Shown: piece by piece, positions 27,060 to 36,580 of the stretch
How positions within the stretch are numbered: position 1 is the first letter of the stretch
Layout: the number at the start of each line of letters is the position of its first letter
DNA from: Rhodobacter sp. TJ_12
GTDB lineage: Bacteria > Pseudomonadota > Alphaproteobacteria > Rhodobacterales > Rhodobacteraceae
Direction of reading: 5' to 3'
NCBI RefSeq assembly: GCF_020023995.1
Contig: NZ_NRRD01000005.1
Coordinates: forward strand, 1 to 64,000
Length of the DNA: 64,000 nucleotides
The notes under the pieces: generated by a model
Seen by the model: the letters and a program-made list of their open reading frames with translations, nothing else
Database searches by the model: none
What the model was told of the DNA's origin: nothing
Program-made: the position numbers and the translations under genes

Positions 27060-29705
27060 ATGGCAAATGAAACCGTCACGCCGATGATGGCGCAATATCT
27101 GTCCATCAAGGAAGCGAATGCTGGCGCGCTCCTGTTCTATCGGATGGGCGATTTCTACGAGATGTTTTTTGACGATGCGGTGGCCGCAGCCGCCGCGCTC
27201 GACATCGCACTGACGAAACGCGGCATGCATATGGGGCAGGAAATCCCGATGTGCGGCGTGCCCGTCCACGCCGCCGAAGGCTATCTGCTGACACTGATCC
27301 GCAAAGGCTTTCGCGTCGCGATTGCCGAACAGCTGGAAGACCCGGCCGAGGCCAAGAAACGCGGCGCGAAATCGGTGGTCAAACGCGATGTGGTGCGGCT
27401 GGTCACGCCGGGCACGCTGACCGAAGAAAGCCTGCTGGAGGCGCGGCGCCACAACTTCTTGGCCGCTTGGGGCGAGGTGCGCGAAGAAGGCGCGCTGGCT
27501 TGGGTCGATATTTCGACCGGCGAATTTCGGGTGATGCCCTGCCCGCTTTCCCGCCTTGGCCCGGAACTGGCCCGTCTTGCGCCGCGCGAAGTGCTGGTGA
27601 GCGAAGCGAAAGAGCAAGATTGCGCTGAAATCGTCTCTGATTTGCGCGCCGCACTGACCCCCTTGGCGCGGTCGAGCTTTGACAGCCAAGGCGCAGAAAA
27701 GCGTCTGTGCGACCTGTTCTCCGTGGGCTCTTTGGATGCGTTTGGGTCTTTTTCGCGCGCCGAGATTTCGGCCATGGGCGCCTTGGTCGACTATCTTGAC
27801 CTGACCCAGCGCGGGAAATTGCCCCTACTGCGCCGCCCATTGCGCGAGGAAGCGGGCAGCTTGGTGCAAATCGATGCCGCCACGCGCCGCAACCTTGAAC
27901 TGACGCAGGCGCTGTCGGGGGGGCGTGAGGGCTCGCTTCTCGCCACCATCGACCGGACGGTAACGGCGGGGGGGGCGCGGCTTTTGGAACGCCGCCTTTC
28001 TGCCCCCTCGCGTGATCTGTCTCAGATCCATGCCCGCCATGATGCGGTACGTTTTCTGCTGGAACAGGGTCGATTTGCCGAAGATCTGCGCGCCGATCTG
28101 AAGCGCTGCCCCGATATTGACCGCGCGCTGAGCCGCCTTGCGCTGGACCGGGGTGGCCCACGCGATCTGGCCGCTATTCGCAACGGGCTCGACCAAGCTG
28201 GGCGTATTGCCGAACGGCTGGCCGAAACCGAGGCCCCCGCGATTTTGGCCGAAGCCGCCGCGCGGTTACAGGGGCATGAGGATCTGGTGGCCCTGCTGGA
28301 GGCGGCACTGATTGCCGACCCCCCGCTTTTGGCCCGCGATGGCGGGTTCATCGCCACGGGCTATGATGAAGAACTCGACAAGACCCGCCAATTGCGTGAC
28401 GAGGGGCGCGGGATCATCGCCAAAATGCAGGCCGAGTTCATCGAAGAAACCGGCATCGCCTCGCTGAAGATCAAGCACAACAACGTGCTGGGCTATTTCA
28501 TCGAGACCACGGCGGTGCATGCCGAAAAGATGCTGGCCCCGCCGCTTTCGGCCCGCTTCATCCACCGCCAGACCACGGCCAACCAAGTGCGCTTCACCAC
28601 GGTGGAATTAAGCGAGTTGGAAACCCGGATTTTGAACGCGGGCAACCATGCGCTCGACATCGAAAAACGGCTCTATGAAAGCCTGAAAGGCGCGATTTTG
28701 GCCGCCGCCGGGCCAATTTCAGAAGCGTCGCGCGCCTTGGCCGAGGTCGACCTTGCCGCCGCTTTTGCGGACCTTGCGGCGGCCGAAGATTGGGTCGAAC
28801 CCATCGTTGATGACAGCCACGCGTTTGAGATCGCGGGCGGGCGCCACCCGGTGGTGGAAGCGGCGCTAAAACGCCAAGGCGAGCCATTTGTCGCGAATGA
28901 CTGCGCGCTCACCTCGGGGCCGACCCCCGCGATTTGGCTGCTCACCGGCCCGAACATGGCCGGGAAATCGACCTTTTTGCGCCAAAACGCCTTGATCGCG
29001 CTTTTGGCACAAACCGGCAGCTATGTGCCCGCAAAGCGCGCCCATGTGGGGCTGGTGAGCCAGATTTTCAGCCGCGTTGGGGCGGCGGATGATTTGGCGC
29101 GGGGGCGCTCCACTTTCATGGTGGAAATGGTCGAAACCGCCGCGATCTTGAACCAAGCCGATGCCCGCGCGCTGGTGATCTTGGATGAAATCGGGCGCGG
29201 CACGGCCACTTATGACGGGCTGTCTATTGCTTGGGCGGTGATGGAACATCTGCATGAAACCAACCGCTGCCGGGCGCTGTTTGCCACCCATTACCACGAA
29301 ATGACCGCGCTGTCGGCCAAGCTTGACGGCGTCGAAAACGCCACCGTCTCGGTCAAGGAATGGCACGGCGAGGTGATCTTCCTGCACGAGGTCAAGAAAG
29401 GCGCGGCAGATCGGTCTTACGGGGTGCAAGTGGCGCGGCTCGCGGGGCTGCCCGAAAGCGTGGTGAGCCGCGCGCGGGTGGTGCTGGATGCTTTGGAAAA
29501 AGGCGAACGCGAGGGCGGTAAAAAACAGGCGGTGATTGATGATCTACCGCTTTTCTCTGCTGCGGCAGCCCCGCCGCCGCCCGCACCACAAGCTGCCGCC
29601 ACATCGGATGTGGAAGAGCGTTTGCGCGCCCTGCACCCCGATGACATGACCCCGAAACAAGCGATGGACGCGCTTTATGAATTGCGCGCCCTGTTGAAGG
29701 GGTAA
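27060..29705 (+). CDS. mutS: DNA mismatch repair protein MutS
   Basis: The ATG at 27060, 6 nt after AGGGGGA, gives an 881-residue protein; in-frame starts at 27021 and 27036 lie in the promoter or lack a ribosome site. The mismatch-contact motif is in LLFYRMGDFYEMFFDDA near the N-terminus, Walker A is TGPNMAGKSTFLRQ at about residue 630, and LVILDEIGRGTATYDGLSIA holds Walker B. It recognises base mismatches with MutL. Two hairpins follow. Confidence 0.97.
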   Translation: MANETVTPMMAQYLSIKEANAGALLFYRMGDFYEMFFDDAVAAAAALDIALTKRGMHMGQEIPMCGVPVHAAEGYLLTLIRKGFRVAIAEQLEDPAEAKKRGAKSVVKRDVVRLVTPGTLTEESLLEARRHNFLAAWGEVREEGALAWVDISTGEFRVMPCPLSRLGPELARLAPREVLVSEAKEQDCAEIVSDLRAALTPLARSSFDSQGAEKRLCDLFSVGSLDAFGSFSRAEISAMGALVDYLDLTQRGKLPLLRRPLREEAGSLVQIDAATRRNLELTQALSGGREGSLLATIDRTVTAGGARLLERRLSAPSRDLSQIHARHDAVRFLLEQGRFAEDLRADLKRCPDIDRALSRLALDRGGPRDLAAIRNGLDQAGRIAERLAETEAPAILAEAAARLQGHEDLVALLEAALIADPPLLARDGGFIATGYDEELDKTRQLRDEGRGIIAKMQAEFIEETGIASLKIKHNNVLGYFIETTAVHAEKMLAPPLSARFIHRQTTANQVRFTTVELSELETRILNAGNHALDIEKRLYESLKGAILAAAGPISEASRALAEVDLAAAFADLAAAEDWVEPIVDDSHAFEIAGGRHPVVEAALKRQGEPFVANDCALTSGPTPAIWLLTGPNMAGKSTFLRQNALIALLAQTGSYVPAKRAHVGLVSQIFSRVGAADDLARGRSTFMVEMVETAAILNQADARALVILDEIGRGTATYDGLSIAWAVMEHLHETNRCRALFATHYHEMTALSAKLDGVENATVSVKEWHGEVIFLHEVKKGAADRSYGVQVARLAGLPESVVSRARVVLDALEKGEREGGKKQAVIDDLPLFSAAAAPPPPAPQAAATSDVEERLRALHPDDMTPKQAMDALYELRALLKG

Positions 29706-29709
29706 AAAA

Positions 29710-29757
29710 GCGCGGCCCATCAGGCCGCGCCTCAAGGCCTCTCGAAAAGGCCTTCTT
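29710..29757 (+). terminator. Double hairpin terminator after mutS
   Basis: GCGCGGCC/GGCCGCGC (29710–29717 with 29723–29730) is followed by AAGGCC/GGCCTT (29734–29739 with 29749–29754) and a short T-run. Confidence 0.75.
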
Positions 29758-29770
29758 TCGACTTTGCGCA

Positions 29771-29805
29771 AATATCCCGGGGGTCCGGGGGCAGAGCCCC
29801 CGGCC
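29771..29805. repeat. CCCGGGGGTCCGGGGGC-type hairpin repeat at the grpE 3' end
   Basis: CCGGGGGC (29785–29792) and GCCCCCGG (29796–29803) form an 8-bp stem with a 3-nt AGA loop, next to a second CCCGGGGG tract and ATATT. Read on the minus strand it follows grpE and ends in GGGATATTT. I recall this unit as common after genes in Rhodobacter and Paracoccus genomes. Only one copy is in the window. Confidence 0.5.
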
Positions 29806-29814
29806 TTGGACGGC

Positions 29815-30363
29815 TCAGCCCTTCGGCGTCGAGCTGACGCCGACTTTCGCCGGGCGCAACAGCCGATCATGCAGCATGAAGCCGGGTTCCATCACCTGAA
29901 TGATATCGCCCGCGACGGTGTTCGGCACCGGGGCTTCGAACATCGCCTCATGCTCTTGCGGGTCGAATTTGTCGCCCACTTGCGGGGCGACCGCTTTCAC
30001 GCCATGGCGCGCGAAAACATTGAGCAGCTCGCGCTGCGTCAGCTCCACCCCTTCTATCAAGGCCGGCGCCGCCGCGCGGACATCCTCGCCCGCCGCATCC
30101 AGCGCGCGTTTAAGCGCATCGAACACCGGCAACATGTCGCGCGCCAATTTCGAACCGCCGTAATTCTCGGCTTCGCGGCGGTCGCGATCGGCCCGCTTGC
30201 GCGCGTTCTCGGCATCGGCCAGCGCGCGCATGAAGCGGTCTTTCAACTCGTCGCGCTCGGCGCGCAGCATCTCGAGCTCGTCGAAATCTTCTTCCAGCGC
30301 AGCCGACAGCGCCTCGTCGAGTTGCGCCTGATCTTCTGCCATCTCGTCCTTCTTCTCGGTCAT
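29815..30363 (-). CDS. grpE: Nucleotide exchange factor GrpE
   Basis: The ATG at 30363 gives a 182-residue protein; a GTG at 30372 overlapping the hrcA stop is an alternative. It has an acidic, coiled-coil N-terminal half (LEMLRAERDELKDRFMRALA) and the C-terminal beta domain with NTVAGDIIQVMEPGFMLHDR followed by LLRPAKVGVS, the GrpE signature. It releases ADP from DnaK. It is co-transcribed with hrcA; dnaK/dnaJ are elsewhere. Confidence 0.95.
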   Translation of the reverse strand: MTEKKDEMAEDQAQLDEALSAALEEDFDELEMLRAERDELKDRFMRALADAENARKRADRDRREAENYGGSKLARDMLPVFDALKRALDAAGEDVRAAAPALIEGVELTQRELLNVFARHGVKAVAPQVGDKFDPQEHEAMFEAPVPNTVAGDIIQVMEPGFMLHDRLLRPAKVGVSSTPKG

Positions 30364-30368
30364 TCGTC

Positions 30369-31427
30369 TCACCCTTTGCCCCGGCCCGACAGCATTCGCC
30401 CGACCAGTTGCGCCGTATAATCCACGATCGGCACGATCCGCCCATAGTTGAGCCGCGTGGGGCCGATGACGCCCACCGCACCGATGATCTTCCGATCCGC
30501 GTTCATATAGGGAGAGACCACCAAAGAGGAACCCGAAAGTGAAAAGAGTTTGTTCTCTGAGCCAATAAAAATGCGCACGCCCTCCCCCGTTTCGGCCAGA
30601 TCGAGGAATTGGGCGATGTCGCGCTTGCGCTCCAGATCGTCAAACAGGGACCGCACCCGGTCTAGATCGTCTTCGCCATCCAGTAGGTTGGAGCTGCCGC
30701 GCACAATCAGCCGCTCCCACGGTTCGCCCTGATCGTCCCATTGCGCCAGCCCGCTTTCCACCATTTCAGCGGCCAGCGCATCCAGTTCCTGACGCCGCGC
30801 GGCGATATCATCGGCCATTTCGCGGCTCAGTTCGCTCAGCGTATGCCCCTCGGCCAAGGCGTTGAGGAAATTCGCCGCCTCCCGCATAGACGAAGGCGTT
30901 TGCCCGGCCGGCGGCGTGAAAACGCGGTTTTCCACCTGCCCATCGGCGGTCACCAGTACCACCAGCGCGCGGTCGGGGGCCAAAGACACAAATTCAATAT
31001 GCCGGATCGGGGCCTCGACCTTCGGTGCCATCACAAGGCTGGCCCCATGCGTCAGGCCCGACAGCGCCGCCCCCACCCGATCAAGCGCTGTGCCCATATC
31101 GGATTCGCCGCCCATCGTGGCCTCTAGCGCGGCGCGATCGGTGGCCTGCACCTCGCTGACTTCCATGAAGCCATCAACAAACATCCGCAGCCCCAATTGC
31201 GTGGGCACCCGGCCCGCCGACACATGCGGGCTGCCCAAAAGTCCCAGATATTCGAGATCCTGCATCACGTTGCGAATCGTCGCGGCGGATAATTTCTCGC
31301 TCATCTGGCGCGTCAGCGTGCGCGAGCCCACCGGATCGCCGGTTTCCAGATAGCCTTCGACCACCCGGCGAAACACCTCGCGCGAGCGGTCGTTCAGTTC
31401 GGAAATGAGTTCGCTGTTGTTCGTCAT
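30369..31427 (-). CDS. hrcA: Heat-inducible transcription repressor HrcA
   Basis: The 352-residue winged-helix repressor normally binds CIRCE elements before groESL and similar genes. It shows [20 protein letters not shown] and [20 protein letters not shown] followed by [10 protein letters not shown], the DNA-binding part of HrcA, and a GAF-like effector domain after it. No CIRCE element was found in the 113 bp upstream of hrcA. It is first in the hrcA–grpE unit. Confidence 0.95.
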   Translation of the reverse strand: MTNNSELISELNDRSREVFRRVVEGYLETGDPVGSRTLTRQMSEKLSAATIRNVMQDLEYLGLLGSPHVSAGRVPTQLGLRMFVDGFMEVSEVQATDRAALEATMGGESDMGTALDRVGAALSGLTHGASLVMAPKVEAPIRHIEFVSLAPDRALVVLVTADGQVENRVFTPPAGQTPSSMREAANFLNALAEGHTLSELSREMADDIAARRQELDALAAEMVESGLAQWDDQGEPWERLIVRGSSNLLDGEDDLDRVRSLFDDLERKRDIAQFLDLAETGEGVRIFIGSENKLFSLSGSSLVVSPYMNADRKIIGAVGVIGPTRLNYGRIVPIVDYTAQLVGRMLSGRGKG

Positions 31428-31540
31428 GGCTCTTATGCGGCATTAAAGCGGGGTTTGGCGTCTCGTCAATCTTGCCTTCGGGGTTGCATCACTTCGCACG
31501 GGGCCTCAAATGGGGCCCAAACGCACGGAAAGGATCAATC

Positions 31541-32254
31541 ATGCGCCCCTCTGGCCGTAATCTTGGTGATATTCGCTCGATTTCAATTGAAACCGCTGTG
31601 ACCAAACATGCCGAGGGCTCTTGCCTGATCAAGATGGGCGATACGCATGTGCTGTGCACTGCGACAATCGAGGATCGCGCGCCCTCGTTCCTCAAAGGCT
31701 CGGGTCTGGGCTGGGTCACGGCGGAATATGGCATGCTGCCGCGCGCCACCAATTCGCGCAACCGGCGCGAGGCGGCGGCGGGCAAGCAATCGGGCCGCAC
31801 GCAGGAAATTCAACGCCTGATCGGGCGGTCTTTGCGCGCGGGCGTGGACCGCTCGGCTTTGGGCGAGCGGCAGATCGTGGTCGATTGTGACGTGCTGCAA
31901 GCCGATGGCGGCACCCGCTGCGCCTCGATCACCGGTGGCTGGGTTGCGCTGCGGCTCGCCGTGAACAAACTTCTGAAATCTGGCCTGATCGTCTCGGACC
32001 CGATTCTGGATCACGTCGCGGCCATTTCTTGCGGCATTTACGCGGGTCAGCCGGTCGCGGATCTTGATTACGCTGAAGACAGCGAAGCGGGCGTGGATGG
32101 CAACTTCATCATGACCGGCGCGGGCCGCTTGGTTGAGGTGCAAATGTCCGCCGAGGGTGCCACCTTCTCGCGCGAACAAATGAACCAACTCCTTGATCTG
32201 GCCGAAGCGGGCGTGGCGCAGCTTGTGGCCGCGCAAAAGGCCGCGGTGGCATGA
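31541..32254 (+). CDS. rph: Ribonuclease PH
   Basis: The start at 31541 (AAAGGATC upstream) gives 237 residues, the normal RNase PH length; the longer frame from 31472 is rejected. It has [37 protein letters not shown], and [20 protein letters not shown]. It trims tRNA 3' ends using phosphate. It is the first gene of rph–rdgB–ridA-like–hemW, whose genes overlap by 4 bp each. Confidence 0.96.
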   Translation: MRPSGRNLGDIRSISIETAVTKHAEGSCLIKMGDTHVLCTATIEDRAPSFLKGSGLGWVTAEYGMLPRATNSRNRREAAAGKQSGRTQEIQRLIGRSLRAGVDRSALGERQIVVDCDVLQADGGTRCASITGGWVALRLAVNKLLKSGLIVSDPILDHVAAISCGIYAGQPVADLDYAEDSEAGVDGNFIMTGAGRLVEVQMSAEGATFSREQMNQLLDLAEAGVAQLVAAQKAAVA

Positions 32255-32862
32255 GACGGTTCACCGAAAAGCGGCTTTTGGTCGCCACCCATAACAAGGG
32301 CAAGCTCGCGGAAATGCGCGATCTGATGGCCCCTTATGGGGTGGAGGTCGTGGGCGCGGCAGAAATGAACCTGCCCGAACCAGCAGAGACCGAAACCACC
32401 TTTGTCGGCAATGCCCGGATCAAGGCCCATGCCGCCGCCAAGGCGACCGGGCTGCCCGCGCTTTCGGACGACAGCGGGATCGAAGTCGATGCCTTGGACG
32501 GCGCGCCGGGGGTTTACACCGCTGATTGGGCCGAAACGCCGAATGGCCGCGATTTCGGGATGGCGATGGAGCGCACCTGGGCAGAATGCGAAAAGCGGGG
32601 CGCTCCCTTCCCGCGCACGGCCCGCTTCCGCTCCACCCTCGTGCTGGCATGGCCTGACGGACATGATGAAGTGTTTGAGGGCAAGGCCGAAGGTCAGCTT
32701 GTTTGGCCGATGCGCGGCGCCCAAGGCCACGGCTACGACCCGATGTTCCAACCCGAGGGCTATGACATTACCTTTGCCGAGATGGACCCGGCGAAGAAGA
32801 ACGAAATTTCGCATCGCGCCGATGCGTTCCGCAAGTTCGTCAAGGTCATGGAGGCCGAATGA
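32251..32862 (+). CDS. rdgB: Non-canonical purine NTP pyrophosphatase RdgB/HAM1
   Basis: The 203-residue enzyme removes ITP, dITP and XTP from the nucleotide pool. Motifs are [17 protein letters not shown] at the N-terminus, [20 protein letters not shown] and [17 protein letters not shown], and [19 protein letters not shown] in the second half. It overlaps rph by 4 bp and the next gene by 4 bp. Confidence 0.96.
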   Translation: MRRFTEKRLLVATHNKGKLAEMRDLMAPYGVEVVGAAEMNLPEPAETETTFVGNARIKAHAAAKATGLPALSDDSGIEVDALDGAPGVYTADWAETPNGRDFGMAMERTWAECEKRGAPFPRTARFRSTLVLAWPDGHDEVFEGKAEGQLVWPMRGAQGHGYDPMFQPEGYDITFAEMDPAKKNEISHRADAFRKFVKVMEAE

Positions 32863-33239
32863 TGCGCCGTAACATTTCGGGCGGCTCGCCCTATGAGCCC
32901 AAACTCGGCTATTCGCGCGCCGTGGTGCAGGGCGATTGGTGCTTTGTCGCGGGCACGACGGGCGTGGACCCGGCAACCAAAACCTTCCCCGATGCAGTGC
33001 TGGATCAGGCACGCAATGCGCTTGCCACGATCAAAGCCGTGCTGGAAGAGGCGGGTTTTAGTTTGAGCGATGTGGTGCGGGCCAATTACATCATCACCGA
33101 TGCGGCCTATATGGACGACATCATCCCGGCGCTGTCGGAAACCTTTGGCGAGATTCGTCCCGCCGCCACGATGATTGTGGCTGGCCTCGTGAACCCCGCG
33201 ATGAAGGTCGAGATCGAAGTGACGGCCTATAAGGGATGA
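32859..33239 (+). CDS. RidA-family (YjgF/UK114) protein without the catalytic Arg
   Basis: The 126-residue Rid-family protein has WCFVAGTTGVDPATKTFPDA, QARNALATIKAVLEEAGFSL and VVRANYIITD. In RidA deaminases the active arginine lies in a PARxx motif before the last strand; here the matching stretch is RPAATMIV, with Ala103 at the Arg position. This points to one of the non-RidA Rid subfamilies, whose roles are mostly unknown, and makes enamine/imine deaminase activity doubtful. It sits between rdgB and hemW. Confidence 0.8.
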   Translation: MMRRNISGGSPYEPKLGYSRAVVQGDWCFVAGTTGVDPATKTFPDAVLDQARNALATIKAVLEEAGFSLSDVVRANYIITDAAYMDDIIPALSETFGEIRPAATMIVAGLVNPAMKVEIEVTAYKG

Positions 33240-34390
33240 GCGATTGGCGGCAGGGGGGCTTTGGCCTTTACGTCCACTGGCCCTTTTGCGCCGCCAAATG
33301 CCCCTATTGTGACTTCAACAGCCATGTCGCCAGCACGATCGACCATGCGCGCTGGCGCCATGCCTATTTGGCCGAAATCGACCGGATCGGGGCGGAAACC
33401 AAAGGACGGGTACTGAACACCGTTTTCTTTGGCGGCGGCACACCTTCGCTGATGGACCCAGAGACCGTCGCGCAGGTGATTGAGAGCATCCGCGCCACTT
33501 GGCCCACGGCGAATGATCTGGAAATCACGCTTGAGGCCAACCCCACAAGTGTCGAATCCGGCCGGTTTAGAGCCTTTTCAGAAGCAGGCGTGACCCGGCT
33601 TTCGATGGGCATGCAGGCGATGGATGACGAAAGCCTGAAGCGCCTTGGCCGCATGCACAGCGCTGCCGAGGGGCGCGCGGCCTTTGACATTGCGCGGGCG
33701 CATTTTGACCGGGTCAGCTTTGATCTGATCTATGCCCGCCAGGGCCAAAGTCTTGAGGCTTGGGCGCGCGAGTTGACCGAAGCGCTTGCGATGGCGGTGG
33801 ATCATTTTTCGCTTTACCAACTCACCATCGAAGAGGGCACCGCCTTTGGCCGTTTGTTCGCCGCTGGCAAGCTGCGCGCATTGCCCGAAGAGGAACTGGC
33901 CGGCGATATGTATCTGCGCACGCAGGAAATCTGCGAGGCGGCAGGGCTTCCGGCTTATGAGGTGTCGAACCACGCCCGCCCCGGCGCGGAATGCCGCCAT
34001 AACCTCGTGTACTGGCGCTATGGCGATTATGCAGGCATCGGCCCCGGCGCGCATGGACGGCTTAGTTTCAATGGCACCCGCTACGCGACCGAAGCCCCCA
34101 AAGCCCCCGGCGAATGGCTGGCACGCGTGGAACGCGCGGGGAACGGCGAAACCCCGCGCGAAGCGCTGTCGCGCGAGGAAGAGGCGACCGAATTTTTGCT
34201 GTTTGGTCTGCGGCTGGCCGAAGGGATCGACCCCACCCGTTATGAACAGCTTTCGGGGCAAAGCCTGCCAGAACAGGCTCTAAATAACCTTGAAAGCTGG
34301 GGCATGATTGCGCGCGACCCGGGCCGCATCCGCGCCACCGGGGAAGGCCGTGCGGTGCTCAATGCCGTGATAAGGGAATTGATGCCTTAG
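33236..34390 (+). CDS. hemW: Radical SAM family heme chaperone HemW
   Basis: The 384-residue radical SAM protein has the 4Fe-4S motif C18-x3-C22-x2-C25 (WPFCAAKCPYCDFNSH), GGGTPSLMDPETV, LEANPTSVESGRF and a C-terminal HemN-type domain. The pattern and the neighbourhood rdgB–hemW are typical of HemW (a heme-binding chaperone) and not oxygen-independent coproporphyrinogen oxidase HemN. Its TAG stop shares bases with the TAA stop of the convergent gene. Confidence 0.92.
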   Translation: MSDWRQGGFGLYVHWPFCAAKCPYCDFNSHVASTIDHARWRHAYLAEIDRIGAETKGRVLNTVFFGGGTPSLMDPETVAQVIESIRATWPTANDLEITLEANPTSVESGRFRAFSEAGVTRLSMGMQAMDDESLKRLGRMHSAAEGRAAFDIARAHFDRVSFDLIYARQGQSLEAWARELTEALAMAVDHFSLYQLTIEEGTAFGRLFAAGKLRALPEEELAGDMYLRTQEICEAAGLPAYEVSNHARPGAECRHNLVYWRYGDYAGIGPGAHGRLSFNGTRYATEAPKAPGEWLARVERAGNGETPREALSREEEATEFLLFGLRLAEGIDPTRYEQLSGQSLPEQALNNLESWGMIARDPGRIRATGEGRAVLNAVIRELMP

Positions 34391-35256
34391 GCGGTGGGCA
34401 GCTCGTCAAGCATACCGCGCCACATACCGTCGGCGGCGTCATCGCCTGTCGCCATCTGCACGATCCGCTGACCCGCCGCATCGAACGCCTCGACCACAGT
34501 GCCATCGCGCCAAACGGCGGCCATGTGATCCATGCGCAGATGCAACTCCAACCCCGGATCCAGCACATTGATCCACGGCCCGGCGGGCAGAACGCGGTGG
34601 ATCGGGCCGCGATGGGTTTCCACGCAACCGTTGCTTTCCACCGTAAAGCGCACCGACACTCCCAATTCCCCCGCGCGATACATCAGCTTTTCCACCGTAC
34701 CTGAGGCAAGTTGCACGCCTTGGGCGGCGACCGGCGGCACCGGGGCGGGCGGCAATAGCGCCAATTCAGGCCCTTGATCCTCTGCCGCGAGATCGGCCAC
34801 CAAAACCGCCCAGGCCGCCGCGTCTGACGCCTCGCGCAGGTGCACCTTATGCACCGCCTCGCCATGGGCATCATAAATCTGGATCGAGCGTTTCGGCCCC
34901 TTGTTCGTCGGTTCATCCCAAGCGAAAGCATGAACCCATTGTGCAGGGTCGATCCGCAGATCGATGGTGCCATGGCACACCGTCGCCACCCCATCTGCCG
35001 CGCTGAAATTGTCATATTGGCCGACCTTTTCGAGCACGCAGCTTTCATTCCGCGTCAGCGCCATCACCTCGCCCAGCGTCGTGACCGCCGGCAAGAGACG
35101 GGCCGGGTCGGCACTGATCCGGGTGGCATGCGACCCAAGGAAGGCGGCGCAAAGCTCTGCCTCGGTGATGCCGATCTCTTGGGCAAAATCGCGGGCGTAG
35201 ATGCGCGGCTTCTTGGCACGCGCGGCGCGGATCTGTTCGGCGGTCATCTGGGTCAT
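34387..35256 (-). CDS. Shortened HmuS/HemS-like heme-utilisation protein
   Basis: The ATG at 35256 gives 289 residues; HemS/HmuS/ChuS proteins usually have about 340–350. The N-terminal repeat is clear: RIYARDFAQEIGITEAELCA, LGEVMALTRNESCVLEKVGQ, then RSIQIYDAHGEAVHKVHLRE. The second half keeps NGCVETHRGPIHRVLPAGPW. Between them, where HemS has a helix with the proximal His (His196 as I recall it), there is only a short Pro/Ala linker. Function could be a heme carrier or a decayed copy. It is alone, with no hmuTUV genes next to it. Confidence 0.78.
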   Translation of the reverse strand: MTQMTAEQIRAARAKKPRIYARDFAQEIGITEAELCAAFLGSHATRISADPARLLPAVTTLGEVMALTRNESCVLEKVGQYDNFSAADGVATVCHGTIDLRIDPAQWVHAFAWDEPTNKGPKRSIQIYDAHGEAVHKVHLREASDAAAWAVLVADLAAEDQGPELALLPPAPVPPVAAQGVQLASGTVEKLMYRAGELGVSVRFTVESNGCVETHRGPIHRVLPAGPWINVLDPGLELHLRMDHMAAVWRDGTVVEAFDAAGQRIVQMATGDDAADGMWRGMLDELPTA

Positions 35257-35363
35257 CGGGGCCTTCCAGTCATGCTTGGTCTGCCCGGCCAAGCCGGACG
35301 ACCTTGTTTAGCACGCATGGAAGAGAGGTCCATCGCACACCCCGCCGCAGCGCGGGACAGCGA

Positions 35364-36179
35364 TCAAAGGAGGATCGAAAAGCTCGACCCGCTGCCTTGC
35401 AGCAATTGCAGCGCCACGTTTTGCGAGGTCATGGTGCTGCCTTGGTTCATTTGCGCGCGCACAAGATAGTTGCGCACCACTTTGTCGAGCGTTTCACTGT
35501 CAGAAAAAGTCGAAAAATCAGAGGTGCCAAAAACGTATTCGGCTTTGTCCTTGTAGATCTTCAACTGCTGATCGACATCCAAAGACCCGACGCTTGTGGG
35601 CAGGCCCAGCGCGGTGCGCATCACTTCGCTCAGCGACGTCGAGCCAATCACCGTATACCATTTGCCATTATTGCTGGTGCTTTTGGCGGCCAGTTCCGGC
35701 AGTTCACGCTGTGCGGCCATCGCCAGACGCAGATTGTTGTCGGAATCGCCCACGGCAATCTCGAACTGACGGGTCTCGTATTTGGACAAGATTTCATCGG
35801 CAAAGCTGCTTAGGCTGGTGCGCGGCACCTCGTAATCGCCAAAGCCGAAGGCCTCCGACAGCTTCAGATAGGTCTTGTCGGCCATCTTATTGGACAGGGA
35901 GTCGCTATCAAGCGTGCCCTCTTCCAGCACTTTGCGGATGAAGTATTTGTTGTCGATATCACTATCGAGCCCGAAGGCGCCAAGCGCCACCTTCAACAGG
36001 CGGCGGTCGGCAACCAAATCTTCGGCGGTCGTGATCGAGCCGATCTTTTCCCGAAAATACTCTTCGTCGCGCTGGATATCTGCAGAATTGACGAAAGCCG
36101 TCTTCTGCATATCCATCGTGCGGTTGAGCATCTTCCAGCCGGCATAGCCGCTGGCGGGAACGATCGGCGTGTAACTCAT
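35364..36179 (-). CDS. DUF1217 flagellar-locus protein
   Basis: The start at 36179 (overlapping the flbT stop, ATGA) gives 271 residues. The protein is hydrophilic and mostly helical, without a signal peptide; it contains SNKMADKTYLKLSEAFGFGD and ends in a Ser/Gln-rich tail. DUF1217 proteins occur in alphaproteobacterial flagellar clusters, but their role is not established. It is last in the flagellin–flaF–flbT–DUF1217 run. Confidence 0.75.
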   Translation of the reverse strand: MSYTPIVPASGYAGWKMLNRTMDMQKTAFVNSADIQRDEEYFREKIGSITTAEDLVADRRLLKVALGAFGLDSDIDNKYFIRKVLEEGTLDSDSLSNKMADKTYLKLSEAFGFGDYEVPRTSLSSFADEILSKYETRQFEIAVGDSDNNLRLAMAAQRELPELAAKSTSNNGKWYTVIGSTSLSEVMRTALGLPTSVGSLDVDQQLKIYKDKAEYVFGTSDFSTFSDSETLDKVVRNYLVRAQMNQGSTMTSQNVALQLLQGSGSSFSILL

Positions 36180-36580
36180 GCGCTTTGCGCGGCGAGAAGC
36201 CGCTCCTCCCGTGGCAAGAGGGCGCGCAAGCATTTCAGCGCTTGATAATGCTGGTCTTCCAGCACCGCGCTTGAGGCTTGGTTGAGATAGGCGCGGCTGT
36301 CGGGGTCGGTCAAAACTTGGCTCAGTTGCTCGATCCCGCGCAGAAGCTGGCGCCGGGCCTCGGTCGGGTCTGCATCGCCCGACAACACCAGTTGCGCGAT
36401 GTAGCACACGCGCCGCACCGGCGTATTGACCTCTTCGGGGTGGATCGCATCGCGCAGCCGCAAGATATTGGCATTGGGCGTCATAATCGCGAGCCGCGAC
36501 CGACGATCACCGTTTTCGATCACAGCGCCATTGATCAGCACCCGCTCTTTGGGCGCGAGCTTAAGGACAAGGCCGGTCAT
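36176..36580 (-). CDS. flbT: Flagellin mRNA regulator FlbT
   Basis: The 134-residue protein contains LVLKLAPKERVLINGAVIEN and LRLRDAIHPEEVNTPVRRVC, strongly typical of FlbT. In Caulobacter FlbT binds the flagellin mRNA leader and lowers its translation or stability until the hook is complete. It overlaps flaF by 4 bp and the DUF1217 gene by 4 bp. Confidence 0.95.
   Translation of the reverse strand: MTGLVLKLAPKERVLINGAVIENGDRRSRLAIMTPNANILRLRDAIHPEEVNTPVRRVCYIAQLVLSGDADPTEARRQLLRGIEQLSQVLTDPDSRAYLNQASSAVLEDQHYQALKCLRALLPREERLLAAQSA

Noticed and set aside
31428-31540. Possible CIRCE operator before hrcA
   Set aside because: No TTAGCACTC-N9-GAGTGCTAA-type repeat is present in the hrcA–rph gap.
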